Notes: generated by a model not told the origin, from the letters alone. A DNA stretch of 64,000 nt from Cyprinodon diabolis (GCA_030533445.1 CM060065.1:51796964-51860963); one strand, 5' to 3'. Positions 10,214 to 21,475 are shown, counted from the first letter of the stretch. Program-made: numbers and translations.

Positions 10214-10739
10214 CAGAATGAAAATGCAGGGAACACACTCTCATTGACATCGGGATGCTGTGGAAAGTTATGTCCGGTCGTCTTACACACTGGAAAAAAA
10301 GCTAGATAAGTCCTTTTTTCTTAAAATAAGTGCATTTGTTCTTGAATTGAGGAGATAAAAGAGACATATTGCCAATGGAACAAGACAATTTAGGTTTAAA
10401 ATAAGAAAACAGAATTGCATTGTCTTATTTCAAGTGCATATTATCTAATTATCTTATTTTAAGAGTGAAAATACTCATTCTATTTGCAAATTATCTCATT
10501 TACATACTCAAATCAAGGGTAAATACACTTAATTTGAGAAAATTGTACTTATTTCTAGAACGTTTTTGCAGTGCAGCCGCGATCCAAGCTAGCCGACGAC
10601 TCTTTATCTCTGACACCTGGTCTCCGTGGTTACGCCTCCAGGCAGGAAAGCGGTGGAAAGTTAACCCATTTTCTATGTTTTTCCCATGGCGATCATGTGT
10701 TGCGCTGTTACAGCCCAAAATATAGCAACGGTTTACCAT
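10214..10739 (-). pseudogene. THAP zinc-finger exon, disrupted by a MITE
   Basis: The exon is read on the minus strand from an ATG at 10737-10739 (MVNRCYILGCNSA). It shows the first zinc pair C-x4-C, then GLTFHRFP and SRRLAWIAA. At that point the CACTG MITE 10288-10573 intervenes. Beyond it the same frame continues with VRRPDITFHSIP and VCSLHF, supplying the C-x2-H half of the THAP C2CH site, and ends at a consensus GTAAGTT donor (GT at 10212-10213). THAP domains bind DNA and occur at the N-terminus of P-element-type transposases. Apart from the MITE and one copy of its 2 bp TSD, the exon has no stop or frameshift. Confidence 0.85.
10288..10573. mobile_element. CACTG-ended MITE, copy D, inside a THAP exon
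   Basis: 286 bp, ends CACTGGAAAAAAA and TTTTTGCAGTG, flanked by CA at 10286-10287 and 10574-10575. Its boundaries are confirmed independently: removing it with one CA restores the reading frame of the surrounding THAP exon. It is in reverse orientation relative to copy A. Confidence 0.92.
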
Positions 10740-10880
10740 GGTTAAAATCAAGTTAAGGTGAAATTAATCAAGTTAAAACACGGCTGAGAGGGAGTACAGT
10801 ACGCGGTAGTCTGAGCAGCGGTAAAGGAGGCCATCAACATGGCGGCCACGCAAAGTAATTACGTCATGAAGCCCAAGCCC

Positions 10881-11300
10881 TATTGTAGCAGAGCTTTACG
10901 CTCCTCGGGTCAGCTTCTGCTAGAGGTCCCTAGGTCAAGACTCAAACAGTGGGGCAATGGTTCTTTTGCCGTCGCTGCTCCCAGACTGTGGAACAAACTA
11001 CCCCCTGACATCCGCACCACTACTGACCTCAGCCTTTTTTTAAAAAAAAAAAAAAAGCTTAAAACCCACTTTTTTAAATTAGCTTTTAATTCTGACTATA
11101 ATACTGTTTCTTAGATGTCCTCTTTCTGTCTGCTCCTTTCTATGCACCTCTGGAAGGCTTTTAATGTCCTGCTGCGCTGCACCACTACAGCACTTTTAAT
11201 TGTATCTGTATGTGTTATATATTGTTTTATGGCTTTGTTGTAAAGCACTTTGGGTACCATCTGGCTATTGTAAAGGGCTATACAAATAAATCAGTGTCTG
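10881..11300 (+). mobile_element. L2-type LINE, 3' segment
   Basis: This continues the L2 of 9245-9547. The frame reads SRALRSSGQLLLEVPRSRLK, then FAVAAPRLWNKLPPDIR and LKTHFFKLAFN, ending in a stop near 11112. The 3' UTR follows with the family's TTGTAAAGCACTTTGGGTA motif and GCTATACAAATAAAT tail. A run of 15 A after LSLFLK suggests microsatellite-like slippage in the old coding sequence. Confidence 0.78.
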
Positions 11301-11795
11301 TCCGGATATACAGTTATAATCTTCATTTTGCACGTGGCAAAGATTTGGAAATGGAATGAGAGCGGCGTCCTTCAGCTAAGAATGAAGTGTAATATTTTGA
11401 TAAGGCTAGAGCCATGGATGTCTCCTCATCTGCTAACGTATCTGATGTAAAATATGATGATGCTGCAGACTGGAGATGCATAAAATGCCTTTTTAACTGT
11501 TAATCGGGGTAACTTCCTGTGAGGTGAGCAGCTGCCTTCTGTAACTCTAAGCAACTTCTCTGATCTGAGTAAGATTACAATTTCCATCAGAATCTGTTGT
11601 CATGTTTCCTGTTTATTTAATACATATAAGTTATTAAGTGTTATTTAACACTGCAATAAAAGGAAAATCTATGCAAGTGTAATAAACTTGAATTCAGCAT
11701 TTTGGTCTTATTACAATTGTTTTTCATTGTATTTTCTTAGTAAGACTGAATATTGTTAAGATTATTTGACTTGTTTTAAGTTTTTTACATTGATT

Positions 11796-12048
11796 TTACG
11801 TTATTCCATCATGTTCTATGAGTTTAGTGTCATTTGGAGCCGTTCTGAAGATATTCCGTTAGGTTATATCCAGTAACGTCCTCCTATGGGCAACGACTTG
11901 AAGGCACAAACTAAACTGTTCATCATTTATTCTTTATGGTACGCCAGCATTCAGAACATGGAGGCCAATCACTGTCCCCCAGACATCTGCCGTTAGATTT
12001 TTTATATTTATATCTTTTAAAAACGAAGCGGCGCGTGTATGACGTCAT
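11796..12048. repeat. Unclassified dispersed repeat, inverted partner at 48886-49141
   Basis: About 250 bp here match the reverse complement of 48886-49141 closely, including GTCATTTGGAGCCGTTCTGA, GGTTATATCCAGTAACGTCC, GCAACGACTTGAAGGCACAA and GATATAAATATAAAA-type sequence. Flanks differ, so this is a repeat family rather than a local duplication. No ORF or family name is apparent. Confidence 0.75.
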
Positions 12049-12049
12049 C

Positions 12050-12900
12050 CACCGGCTACCGTTCCTTCATCCTGTCCGCTGAACTGCTAGTTTTCCTCAC
12101 ATGCCTGGAAGATGTCTAGTGCTGCTACCACAGATGATCTCGCTCTCCAAATGGACGATTCAGATGAGCTAGAATGAATAGAAGGGGTAGAGCGTAGCGA
12201 TACTGCTACATCACCATCACTTCATTGTTCGGCATGTGCAGCCCTCAGCTTTGTGGGTTTTTCTTTTTTGGAGGGGGGGTTTTCTTAATTCTGTGACATT
12301 TCTGCTAAAATATTAATTTAAAAAATGCTTTTAAGTTTTTGTCAAGTGTATTTTTTCCATACATTCACTACACCTAAAGAATGAAATTAATTCTAGCTTA
12401 AAGGCTTAAAACAGACTAGTTTTAAGCCTATAAATAAACTGGTATCAAGTACATTTGCCTTGTTTTTAAGCCTGTTGTGTGCTTGTTTTGAGCAATAATT
12501 GGTTAGATATTATTTAATTCTAAGCAATAATGACTAATAAATGAGAATAAATGGCTTAAAATAAGAAAAAATAAAATAAAGTAAAAATAGATTTTTATAC
12601 TTGAATTAAGTTTTTTTTGGATGCTTACTGCTTTGATAGTATGTTCTTGTTTTAAGAAATCTTACCAAGTCTCATTTGCTTGCTGCACTGGCAGATTATT
12701 TTGCTCAAAATAAGCAATTATTCACTTAAAACACTATTTTTTTTCTTATTTTTAGAAGGCATTTTTGTTTTGAAGGAGTTTGTTCCAAGTGGTCTATTTT
12801 CAGGGAAAAGAACAGGAAAGATAGAACATCAGAGAGCATAAACAGAGCCTGTGTTTAACAGTTCCTTTTGTTTGTCTGCTTCTGTCTTAAACTCCCCACC
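12050..12900. other. AT-rich stretch, no gene; probable old repeat DNA
   Basis: There are short repeated words around TTTTAAGCCT and AAATAAG, and a GCACTGGCAGATTATTTTGC block near 12686 that hints at a further MITE family. No boundary or coding feature can be supported. Confidence 0.4.
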
Positions 12901-13184
12901 ATCCTCAGCAGAAGGCCGCTCACACTGAGCCCGGTTCTGCTGGAGGTTCCCTCCTCTCCGCTGTCCCCTCAGGCTCATCCAGGAGGAGCCAATCCTGCAA
13001 AGTTAATAACTCTACATCAGGGGTCTGCAACCTTTCATATCCAAAGAGCCATTTTGCCCCGAGTCCGACCAAGTAAAAGTTGTTTAGAGCCGCAAAGTAG
13101 ATGACTTTTTAGAAAAACTATTTTTTTGTTTTTTTATCATCCCCTATAGGAAATTAGTTGCCATCTTAAACAACCAACAATGTA

Positions 13185-13458
13185 CACTGCAAAAACTGTC
13201 TTAAATTAAGTGTATTTACCCCTAATTTGAGCAGGTAAATAAGATGATTTGCCCATGGAATTAATATTTTTACTCTTAAAATAAGCTATCTAGATATTAT
13301 GCACTTGAAATAAGATAATGCAATTGTTTTTTTCTTCTTTAAAGTGTAAATTGTCTGGTTCCATTGGCAAAGTGTCTCACTTCAATCCTTAATTCAAGAA
13401 AAAATGCACTCATTTTAAGAAAAAAATTACTTATTTAGATTTTAATTTTTTTGCAGTG
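13185..13458. mobile_element. CACTG-ended MITE, copy E
   Basis: Ends CACTGCAAAAA and TTTTGCAGTG, about 274 bp, same internal order as copy A. The flanking dinucleotides TA and TC do not match, so the TSD has decayed or the right edge is off by a base. Confidence 0.8.
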
Positions 13459-13688
13459 TCAGCATTTTATCTTTTAAAATAATATTAAAACACATAAATT
13501 CCAAGCTAATTAAAAGGAAATTGACTCTAAAAACATATTTATGGTTCTTTTAATGTCCATCCATCTTATAAAAAAACACTAAAGCCTTTAAGACTGGCAT
13601 TTATTTTGTAGTACATTATTTAGGTCTTTATATAGATTTTAGCCACTTTAAGAGCCAAACAGCCACATGTGGCTCTGGAGCCGTAGGT

Positions 13689-14679
13689 GACTATGAACCA
13701 ATTCAAGCACTGAGGAAATGCTTAGAAGAAATCATTGCCTGGATGTTCCATAATTTTCTTCAACTGAATAAAAACAAAACTGAAGTAATAATCTTTGGAC
13801 CAATAGAGGAGAGATCTAAAGTTAGCACACAGCTTCAGGCGCTTCAGCTAGTAACCACTGATCAGGCCCCAAATCTAGGTATAGTGCTGGATTCAGACTT
13901 GAACCTCCAAAAGCATTTAAAGACAATTACAAGGTGGGCTTTCTATCACCTGAAGAACATTTCCAGGATTAAAGGACTAATGTCTCAGTAAGATCTGGAA
14001 AAACTAATCCATGCGTTTATTTTTAGTCGAATTGATTACTGCAACGGTGTTTTCACAGGTCTGCCTAAAAAGTGGGTCAGACAGCTGCAGATGATCCAGA
14101 ACACTGCTGCCCGTGTCCTCACTAAGACTAAGAAAGTAGAGCACATCACCCCGGTTCTAAAGTCCTTCCACTGGCTCCCTGTATCTCAGAGAATAGACTT
14201 TAAAATCCTTCTGTTAGTCTATAAATCTCTGAATGGCTTAGCACCTAAATACATCACAGACTTGCTATCAGTGTATCAACCCTCCAGACCACTCAGGTCT
14301 TCTGGCTCCAGCCTGCTCTGCAGACCTAGAACCAGAACTAAACATGGAGAAGCAGCATTTAGTTCCTATGCTCCACTTATCTGGAACAAACTTCCAGAAA
14401 ACTGTAAAAGTGCGGAAAGCCTGAGTTCCTTTAAATCAAGACTAAAAACACATTTGTTTAGGATTGCCTTCAAATGTTCTAGTTAAACAGTTCAACTGAA
14501 ACATATTTTCCTTAATCCTGCTGTTTTTAATATGCTTTTTTTGTTTCTGCATTTTTTTTTATTTTTTTTTTTTCCTACTTGCTTTGATTCTGTTTTATCT
14601 TTCTGTATTCTAATCATGTAAAGCACTTTGCATTCTCTTTGTACTGAATTGTGCTATACAAATACATTTGCCTTGCCTT
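13689..14679 (+). mobile_element. L2-type LINE, 3' end with one in-frame stop
   Basis: A single + strand frame runs through [20 protein letters not shown], then [18 protein letters not shown], hits one TAA at 13989-13991, and resumes in frame with RIDYCNGVFTGLPKKW, HWLPVSQRIDFKILLLVYKS, LWNKLPENCKSAE and KTHLFRIAFK to a stop at 14484-14486. The 3' UTR ends in a short CCTTG repeat. GTAGGT lies on both sides (13683-13688 and 14680-14685), a probable TSD. The catalytic reverse transcriptase core is missing through 5' truncation, but the remainder is well preserved for a dead copy. Confidence 0.88.
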
Positions 14680-14705
14680 GTAGGTTGCAGACCTTTGTTC
14701 CACAC

Positions 14706-16240
14706 GATCTGGTTGAATTGTCTCTAAAGTGACATGTTGAGAATCTGCACTTTATAAATAAACTGAACTGATTAAAAATGTCGTATTTGGTCAAGAATCT
14801 ACATGTTTGGGAAGCAGAAAACAGATGACAGTAATGTCAGAGGTGCAGAAACCACAAAGAGAACAGACATGTTCTGTCTTATTCATCAGTCGGCAGTTAT
14901 ACCACAAACACCCACAAGAGGATCCAGTCTTCCTCCTGTTTGTTTCCACTCACCCATCATTTCTAAAACACTTTCTGTCTCCTCTGACTGTTTTATTTTA
15001 CAGAAACCTGCTGTATCCAGTAAATGTGTTGTTTCTGATATTTCACTTATGCTTCATAAAGATACGTAACCCAGGCGGTAATAAAAAGGTGTAAAACAGT
15101 CTCTCTTTTTGTTTCATTTTTTATTTATGGCAGTTTTATGACACCTTGAGGAGCAGTTTTAAAGAGAACAGGAGATTAAGCAATGTTTGTCATTTTACCA
15201 CAAGTCTGAGCACGTTCTTCTCTCCAGCCGACCTCCGTTCAACACGGCCGCTAATGGAAGAACTCAGAGATGGAAGAGAAGAAAGTCTTTGGAGGGAAGG
15301 AGTGAGTCAGCCACTATGGAATGATAGAATACTTATTTATGGTTGTAGAAAGTCTGTAATCTAGAAAAAAAAAGTTCTGCTTGTTTGGTCCAAACAGGCA
15401 GCCAGACCTGCCTCAGCATGCTGCCTGCTTCCCTACATGAGAGGCCGGGAACAGATGTCAGACAGTCTGCAGGCTCTAAATCTCACTTTTCTGCACAAAA
15501 ACACTAAAAAGGAAGTAAAATCTCATTTAAAAACAATCAATATAAAGATCGATAGAGCCAAGCACAGTGAACGTGAGCAGGAGCCATGCTTTCTCCTTCC
15601 TTCCTTGGCTTGAGGATCAGATGCAGGTAGATTAATGAACAGACATTTTGATGGGGGGCGGTGTGGGGGGGGATTCCCTCTTTGTTTTGTTCCTCATTCT
15701 TACCCCGACAGCCTCCTTCTGCAGCATCACAGCCGGGGCCACCAGCTGCTCTCGTGGAGAAAAAGCACCGGTCACCATGGCGACAAAGCCCAGCAGATGA
15801 GGACCCATGTGGGCGCTTTCATGGCCCATGTGTGATGCTGTTTTAACAGGGTTTTAATAATGCATAGAGGTAGACCTGTGTGTCATTCTGCGTCTGCATT
15901 CCAGACAAAGAGCCTGAATATGTGGCTGATAGGAAACAATTAGAGTAGAAGAATTGTTGAACACATCAATGGTTTCCTCCATACATACATTTACCATTTG
16001 GAGTGACCATATAAATAAGATAGAAGGACAAAGAAAACAGGCATAAAAGACAAGAAGAAAATCTGGTTTAAATACATGAAAAGTAAAAAAAATGGATGAA
16101 AAGTCTCTGTTTTTAGAAAGTAATTTGTTCTTCCATTCATATTAATTAACATCTAATTGTTTAGGCCTCACTGTTGGATTAGAAAAAGGCTCATTGAGTT
16201 AAATGGATTGCCTTGGAAGCATTTCACAATCAGTACAACA
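14706..16240. other. No recognised gene or repeat boundary
   Basis: Mixed-composition sequence with only short, non-conserved open frames. A G-rich patch lies at 15651-15672. Nothing further can be supported. Confidence 0.5.
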
Positions 16241-16242
16241 TA

Positions 16243-16532
16243 CACTGGAAAAAATCGAAATCTAGATAAGTAATTTTTTCTTAAAATAAGTGAAATTTTC
16301 TTGGATTTAAGAGGTAAAAGAGACATTTTGCCAATGGAACAAGATAATTTAAACTTAAAATAAGAAAACACAATTGCATTGTCTTATTTCAAGTGCAAAT
16401 TATCTAATTATCTTATTTTAAGAGTAAAAATACTCATTCCATTGGCAAACTTTCTCATTAACCTACTCAAATTAAGGATAAATTCACTTAATTTAGGAAA
16501 TTTTTACTTATTTCTAGATCATTTTTCCAGTG
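16243..16532. mobile_element. CACTG-ended MITE, copy F (reverse orientation)
   Basis: 290 bp, ends CACTGGAAAAAATC and TTTTTCCAGTG, TA on both sides. Orientation is opposite to copy G, which starts 35 bp downstream. Confidence 0.86.
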
Positions 16533-16567
16533 TAATAGTAAGGTGGTTATATAGAGAGCTTTTCTTA

Positions 16568-16858
16568 CACTGGAAAAACGATCTAGAAATAAGCAAAAAT
16601 TTCTTAAATTGAGTGTATTTACCCTTAATTTGAGTAGGTAAATGAGATCATTTGCCAATAGAATGAGTATTTTTACTCTTAAAATAAGATAATTAGATAA
16701 TATGTACTTGAAATAAGACAATGCAATTATTTTTTCTTATTGTAAATGTTAATTGTCTTGTTCCATTGGCAAAGTGCCTCTTTTACTTCCTCAAACCAAG
16801 AATAAATGCACTTATTTTAAAAAAGAATGACTTATCTAGATTTTGATTTTTTCCAGTG
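16568..16858. mobile_element. CACTG-ended MITE, copy G
   Basis: 291 bp, ends CACTGGAAAAACG and TTTTTTCCAGTG; flanks TA and TT, a TSD with one change. With copy F it forms a near head-to-head inverted pair able to fold into a hairpin of almost 290 bp per arm. Confidence 0.85.
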
Positions 16859-17621
16859 TTATTGAAAGTCTTTAGCACTAAAACCACATTCACACTCATA
16901 CGACATCAGGGAACCTGCGTAAATGTGCCTTGCCCAATGACACACTGACATGTTGGTGACCAAACTGTAGTTAAACCTACAAAGTAAATATCTCTAAATC
17001 TCAGCACTCTCAACTTCTACCCATCCTTATTTTTCCAAAACAAACAGCTGGGTTTCGGTTTCTACATGTCTGCCTGAGCTCCGTCTACAACATAAAACAT
17101 GACATGAAGTGAATAATTAGACAATAAACCAATAAACCAAATACAGAGACTAAGGCTTAGGTGGTTTCTTGCAAGATTTAATTAAACAAAAAGGCTAACA
17201 GAAGCAAACATCCAAAAAAATAAATCTTCAAAATCCAAAAATACTGAAAACCAGAAATACTCACAAAGGGGCAAAGAAATGAGGATGTGGCCAGAAATAC
17301 TGTCATAAGTTGTTCTTTAGTAAGAATCTAAAGAAGAATCATAGATTAAGATTTACTTAACAGCAAAGGTAAAAAGAGTAGTTTAAAGTACTTTTAATTT
17401 TTAGTTGAGTACTGTCTAAATAAATATCCTATTCTTACTTGAGTAAAATGTTTGGTCGCTTCATCCATTGTGAGTAACTTCAATAACGAATGAAAAGGTT
17501 TTCTTATTTTAGGTTAGGATTAGGTGCAGATTAAGTGCTGCAGACAATATTTACTATGTCAAAAATGATTTTTTTGTTGTTGTAAACATAATGTCTTGTT
17601 CTAAATATAACATTTGGACGT

Positions 17622-18660
17622 CAATTCAGTTTATTTCTATAGCACCAATTTACAACACGTCATCTCAAGGCAATTTACATTTAACCAGATCATCCAGTCA
17701 GATTGATTCAAAGGAAAACCAGTTGGCAATCCCTCATACCAAGCATGCTTGTAGCGACAGTGGAGAGCAAAAACTCCTTTTAACAGGAAGAAACCCCCAG
17801 CAGAACCAGGCTCAGTGTGAGCGGCCATCTGCTGAGGCCCACTGGGGTTCAAGGAGACAGAAGCAGACATAGAAAAAGAAGCATAGATACAAAAGGCAAC
17901 TGTCAACCAGCTCCACAGGCGGCCCCGTCCAGGAAACACACAGCCAGGCAGACGAGCTCCGAGCCAGCTCCCATGTCAGAGGATGAAGAGAGCACATCCA
18001 GTTAGTCACAGTCAGAGAAACAGGACTACACTGGAAAACAGGCCAAGCTCCAACATCTAGAAACAAAGGTGTTGATGGCAGCAGCACAGCTGATATTTCT
18101 CTCCAGGATGGAGTCACAGCCAAACAGGAACAGACCAGATGAAGCTACTATGAGAAAACGTAGAGAGAGCAGAACGTTAGAGATTGAACTAACAGATTCT
18201 GCAGAATAGGAGAACAGAGAGAGAATGAAGCAGAATGATGAAATGGGGGTCCCTATGTCCTCCAGCAGTCTAAGCCTATAGCAGCATAACTTTAAAGACA
18301 GCTCAGGATAACCTGAGCCACTCTAACTATAAGCTTTATCAAAAAGGAAAGTTTTAAGCCTAGCCTTAAAAGTAGACAGGGTGTCTGCCTCACGGACTAA
18401 AACTGGTAGTTGGTTCCACAGGAGAGGAGCCTGAGAACTAAAAGATCTGCCTCCCATTCTACTTTTAGAAGTTCTAGGAACCACTAGTAAACCTGCAGAT
18501 TGAGAGCGAAGTGCTCTGTTAGGAACATAAGGAACAATCAGATCTCTGATATCAGATGGAGCTTGGCCATTTAAGGCTTTATATGTGAGAAGGAGGATTT
18601 TAAATTCGATTCTGGATTTAACAGGAAGCCAATGAAGATAACTAATATACTTATTATAAA
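17622..18660 (-). mobile_element. 5'-truncated L2-type LINE
   Basis: The minus-strand frame (18323-18670) reads YLHWLPVKSRIEFKILLLTY, then NGQAPSDIRDLIVPYVPNR and KTFLFDKAYS before its stop. The 3' UTR continues down to the AATTCAGTTTATTTC tail at 17622. It is closely similar to the copies at 4101 and 43858 but keeps more ORF at the 5' end. No TSD was identified. Confidence 0.8.
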
Positions 18661-19037
18661 TGATGTTCAAAATAAATAAACCATAAAATATAACAGCCGG
18701 TTGAAAGTGTGAATTTTAAAATGCACAAGTTAAGTAAAGTAAGCAGTAATACAAGCTGAAAGGTCATCATTAAAATAATCTACACCAGTCTGACCCTCCA
18801 ATGCGTATGTTTTGTGAAAATTATAATAAAATTGTTACTGATGGACTTTGAAATCTCTGTGTTTCTTTTAGAGCCCTTTATATTCTACCTTTTTGCATAT
18901 CTTCTTGTGTTTTAAACATGGGCGTAAGTTTGCACAGGGACCATAGGGGACAATAATTAGATGTGAATAACTGAATGTATAATTTACAATACAGCATTGT
19001 TGCAGCAGTAGAGGAGTTCTGTATGGAAAATGCTGAC

Positions 19038-19040
<3 letters not shown>

Positions 19041-19121
<81 letters not shown>
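19041..19121. repeat. (TA)n followed by (T)n microsatellite
   Basis: About 46 bp of TA dinucleotides run directly into about 35 T. Both ORF-like frames across it are artefacts. Confidence 0.97.
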
Positions 19122-19125
<4 letters not shown>

Positions 19126-19449
19126 TTTTGGTATAATTCCTGTGAGCTACAGACATGTTTTAGGGTCTCTATACTCCAGTTAACGATTAATCAATCACTA
19201 GATTTGTTGACAATATTTCAATAATCAATTAATCTGATGAATCGTTTCAGTCCTAAATAAAAAACAGAGTAACCACAGCCTAGATGTACAACTTGTAGAG
19301 TGAAGTTAATGTTCTAAATGCTCAGTGTCTGTTCCACTTCTAGTTCCAGTGCTCATGTAAATAAAATAAATTAATTTGGCGTCCCTTGGATCTATTATTT
19401 TGCATGTAATGATACAAAGTGAACATTTAAAAGATAAGAGTGGGTTTTA

Positions 19450-19742
19450 CACTGCAAAAAAATCTAAATCTAGATAAGTTGTTTTTTTCTTATAATAAGT
19501 GCATGTATTCTTGAATTGAGGAGGTAAAAGAGACATTTTGCCAATGGAACAAGACAATTTACACTTAAAATAAGAAAACACAATTGCATTGTCTTATTTC
19601 AAGTGCATTTTATCCATTTATCTTATTTTAAGAGTAAAAATACTCATTCCATTGGCAAACTATCTCATTAACCTGCTCAAATTAAGGGTAAATACACTTA
19701 ATTTAAGAAATTTTGACTTATTTTTATGTCGTTTTTGCAGTG
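19450..19742. mobile_element. CACTG-ended MITE, copy H (reverse orientation)
   Basis: 293 bp, ends CACTGCAAAAAAATC and TTTTTGCAGTG; flanks TA and TG. Highly similar to copies D and F in its centre. Confidence 0.85.
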
Positions 19743-20630
19743 TGCCTCTGTTTACCTCTGCACAATGCTATACATTCAAAAGAAAATACAGGATAAATCC
19801 ACATATAACAGACATATTTAGACTATATTTGGTTAAATGGGCACAGATTTACCTACTGTCTTAGTTGCTGGTAATGTAGCAAGAAATGCTGCTTTTCTCT
19901 TTAAATTATATACACCCTGATTTTCACATCAAGCATAAAAAAACAAGGATGCATATTTTGCATAGGATCAATGACATCAGACCAACAGTGTCCCTACCAA
20001 AGCTGAAATCAAACCTACGCCCTTGGTTTTAAAGCCACGGTACATATTACAGTTAGTTTGGCCCTCTGGGAGTTCAAAAGGGAAACACGGGGAAAATAAG
20101 GGGTGACTAAAATATTAGAATGCAAAGTGCTGCACGCTCAGGTGGAACAGCTTTAAACAGTGAGGATATGCTTGAGGCTTTGCATGGTTGCTTAAGGGTA
20201 AAAAGACTTTCAAAGCCCCAGACTGATGCATATTACTGCTTGTTGCTGAAATGCATTATAGCTTGGTTCACATGGTTGAAGTATTTTTACTTTTTTTTTT
20301 TTAAATCCCCCCAGTGCTTTTAGATTGAGTCATTTTGCTTCTTTAAATAACTTTAAAAAGTCTAGCACCGCCCACAAGTCACAATAAATATCCTTAAGAT
20401 GCACTGAGGCAACTGGAGGTCGAATACAAATGTAAGTCAAGGATAAATCTTGTAGTTCTTTTTCAGAACAATTTGCTGTGTTTAAATTAAATCAGTCAGT
20501 TTCTTTTTAAATAATTCTTACATAAAAAACAAGTCATTAGTTCCTTTACTCCTGTGTTGCAACTTTATTCATTGTGTTTGAATATATTTCAATTTCTCAT
20601 TTGATTTGAACACACCTGTATTTGTTTTTA

Positions 20631-21290
20631 TTCAATTTAATTCAGTTTATTTATCTAGCGCCAAATCATAACACACGTCATCTCAACGCACTTTACAGAG
20701 ACAGAACTGTCAGGTGATTTTATCCACTCATTGGCTTTCAAGACATTCTCCTCCTGGATTAGCCTGCCTTGATGACCTTTGATCATATTTTGTTGTTGAC
20801 TCTTCCATCAAACCAAGCATGAATGTAGCGACAGTGGGGAGCAAAAACTCCTTTTTAACAGGAGGAAGCCTCCAGCAGAACCAGGCTAAGTGTGAGCTGC
20901 CATCTAGGGTTCAAGGAGATAGAAGCAGAAATACAAAAAGAAGCAGAGATACAGACAGTGACAAAGGTGACAGAGCTCCAAGCCAATTCAGTAGGCACAG
21001 TTAAAGAAATAGGACTACACTGAAAAACAGGTCAAGCTCTAATATCTATGAAAAGAGCAGATGTTTCAATCCAGAATGGAGTCACAGCTGCAGGATCCGA
21101 TGAAGCTAATATGATGGGAAAAAGCAGAGGGAGCATAAAGTTATGAGTGGAAATTGACAAAAACAGCAGAATGTGAGAATAGAGATAGAATGAAACAGAA
21201 TGGGGGGGGGGGGGGGGGGGGGGGGGTGATCCCTATGTCAGCCCAATATATAACAGCGCAAATACAGAAAATAGCTCAGGAAAGCCTAAT
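20631..21290 (-). mobile_element. L2-type LINE 3' UTR fragment (older copy)
   Basis: This matches the 3' UTR of the L2 copies at 4101 and 17622 (CAGTTTATTTATCTAGCGCC, then GCAAAAACTCCTTTTTAACA and CCAGCAGAACCAGGCT) with many substitutions and deletions. A run of 25 G at 21202-21226 interrupts it. No coding part remains. Confidence 0.7.
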
Positions 21291-21354
21291 TTTTTTGGAT
21301 GATCTATCTATCTTGTCTGAAATTCTCCTCCCGCCAGATCAGGCTGTTAATTTC

Positions 21355-21475
21355 ATTCAAATTATTTTAGTTTATTTACATAGCACCAATTCACAACATA
21401 TGTAATTTCAGGTCACTTTACAGAGACAAATCAGATCATGTGTTCAGATTGAGTCAAAGTTTTCTATTTTAAAAG
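21355..21475 (-). mobile_element. L2 3'-tail fragment
   Basis: A second start of the same tail (TTTAGTTTATTTACATAGCA, then ACCAATTCACAACAT and GATTGAGTCAAAGTTTTCTA) breaks off after 120 bp. Confidence 0.65.

Larger units (their letters stand above)
9548..10880. mobile_element. THAP-domain DNA transposon relic
   Basis: The ends GGGCTCGGG and CCCAAGCCC are inverted repeats, with a further matching inner block (GGCGGCCATATTGA versus TCAACATGGCGGCC). On the minus strand it carries an exon encoding a THAP zinc finger (10214-10739). On the + strand a short frame reads REATDRYVDKISII, then NNLDPYEVP and NNEWSSDE before a stop, resembling a protein often seen in fish transposons. A CACTG MITE (10288-10573) has landed in the THAP exon. 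No clear TSD was found. A P-like or other THAP-encoding superfamily is possible. Confidence 0.7.
13018..14697. mobile_element. hAT-type relic hosting a MITE and an L2
   Basis: The left end is CAGGGGTCTGCAACC and the right end GGTTGCAGACCTTTG, an inverted pair typical of hAT/Charlie-like elements. Flanking 8-mers CTCTACAT (13010-13017) and TTCCACAC (14698-14705) differ only by three C/T changes, compatible with an old TSD. Inside are CACTG MITE copy E (13185-13458) and an L2 (13689-14679). The host's own sequence is thus about 400 bp and non-coding. Confidence 0.7.
18920..20022. mobile_element. Composite element with GGGCGTARGTTTG inverted ends
   Basis: GGGCGTAAGTTTG at 18920 and its complement CAAACCTACGCCC ending at 20022 are followed inward by similar GGGACA-containing sequence, so they look like terminal inverted repeats of one element. 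Inside lie a TA/T microsatellite (19041-19121), a fragment of the TAGGGCTGAAAC hAT MITE (to about 19256) and CACTG MITE copy H. No TSD was found, so this is moderately supported. Confidence 0.5.

Noticed and set aside
10420..10725. Recurrent MSYFK...LILRVKILI frames (also 6770, 16379, 16488, 19589)
   Set aside because: The same peptide appears wherever the CACTG MITE occurs; it is a by-product of the MITE centre.
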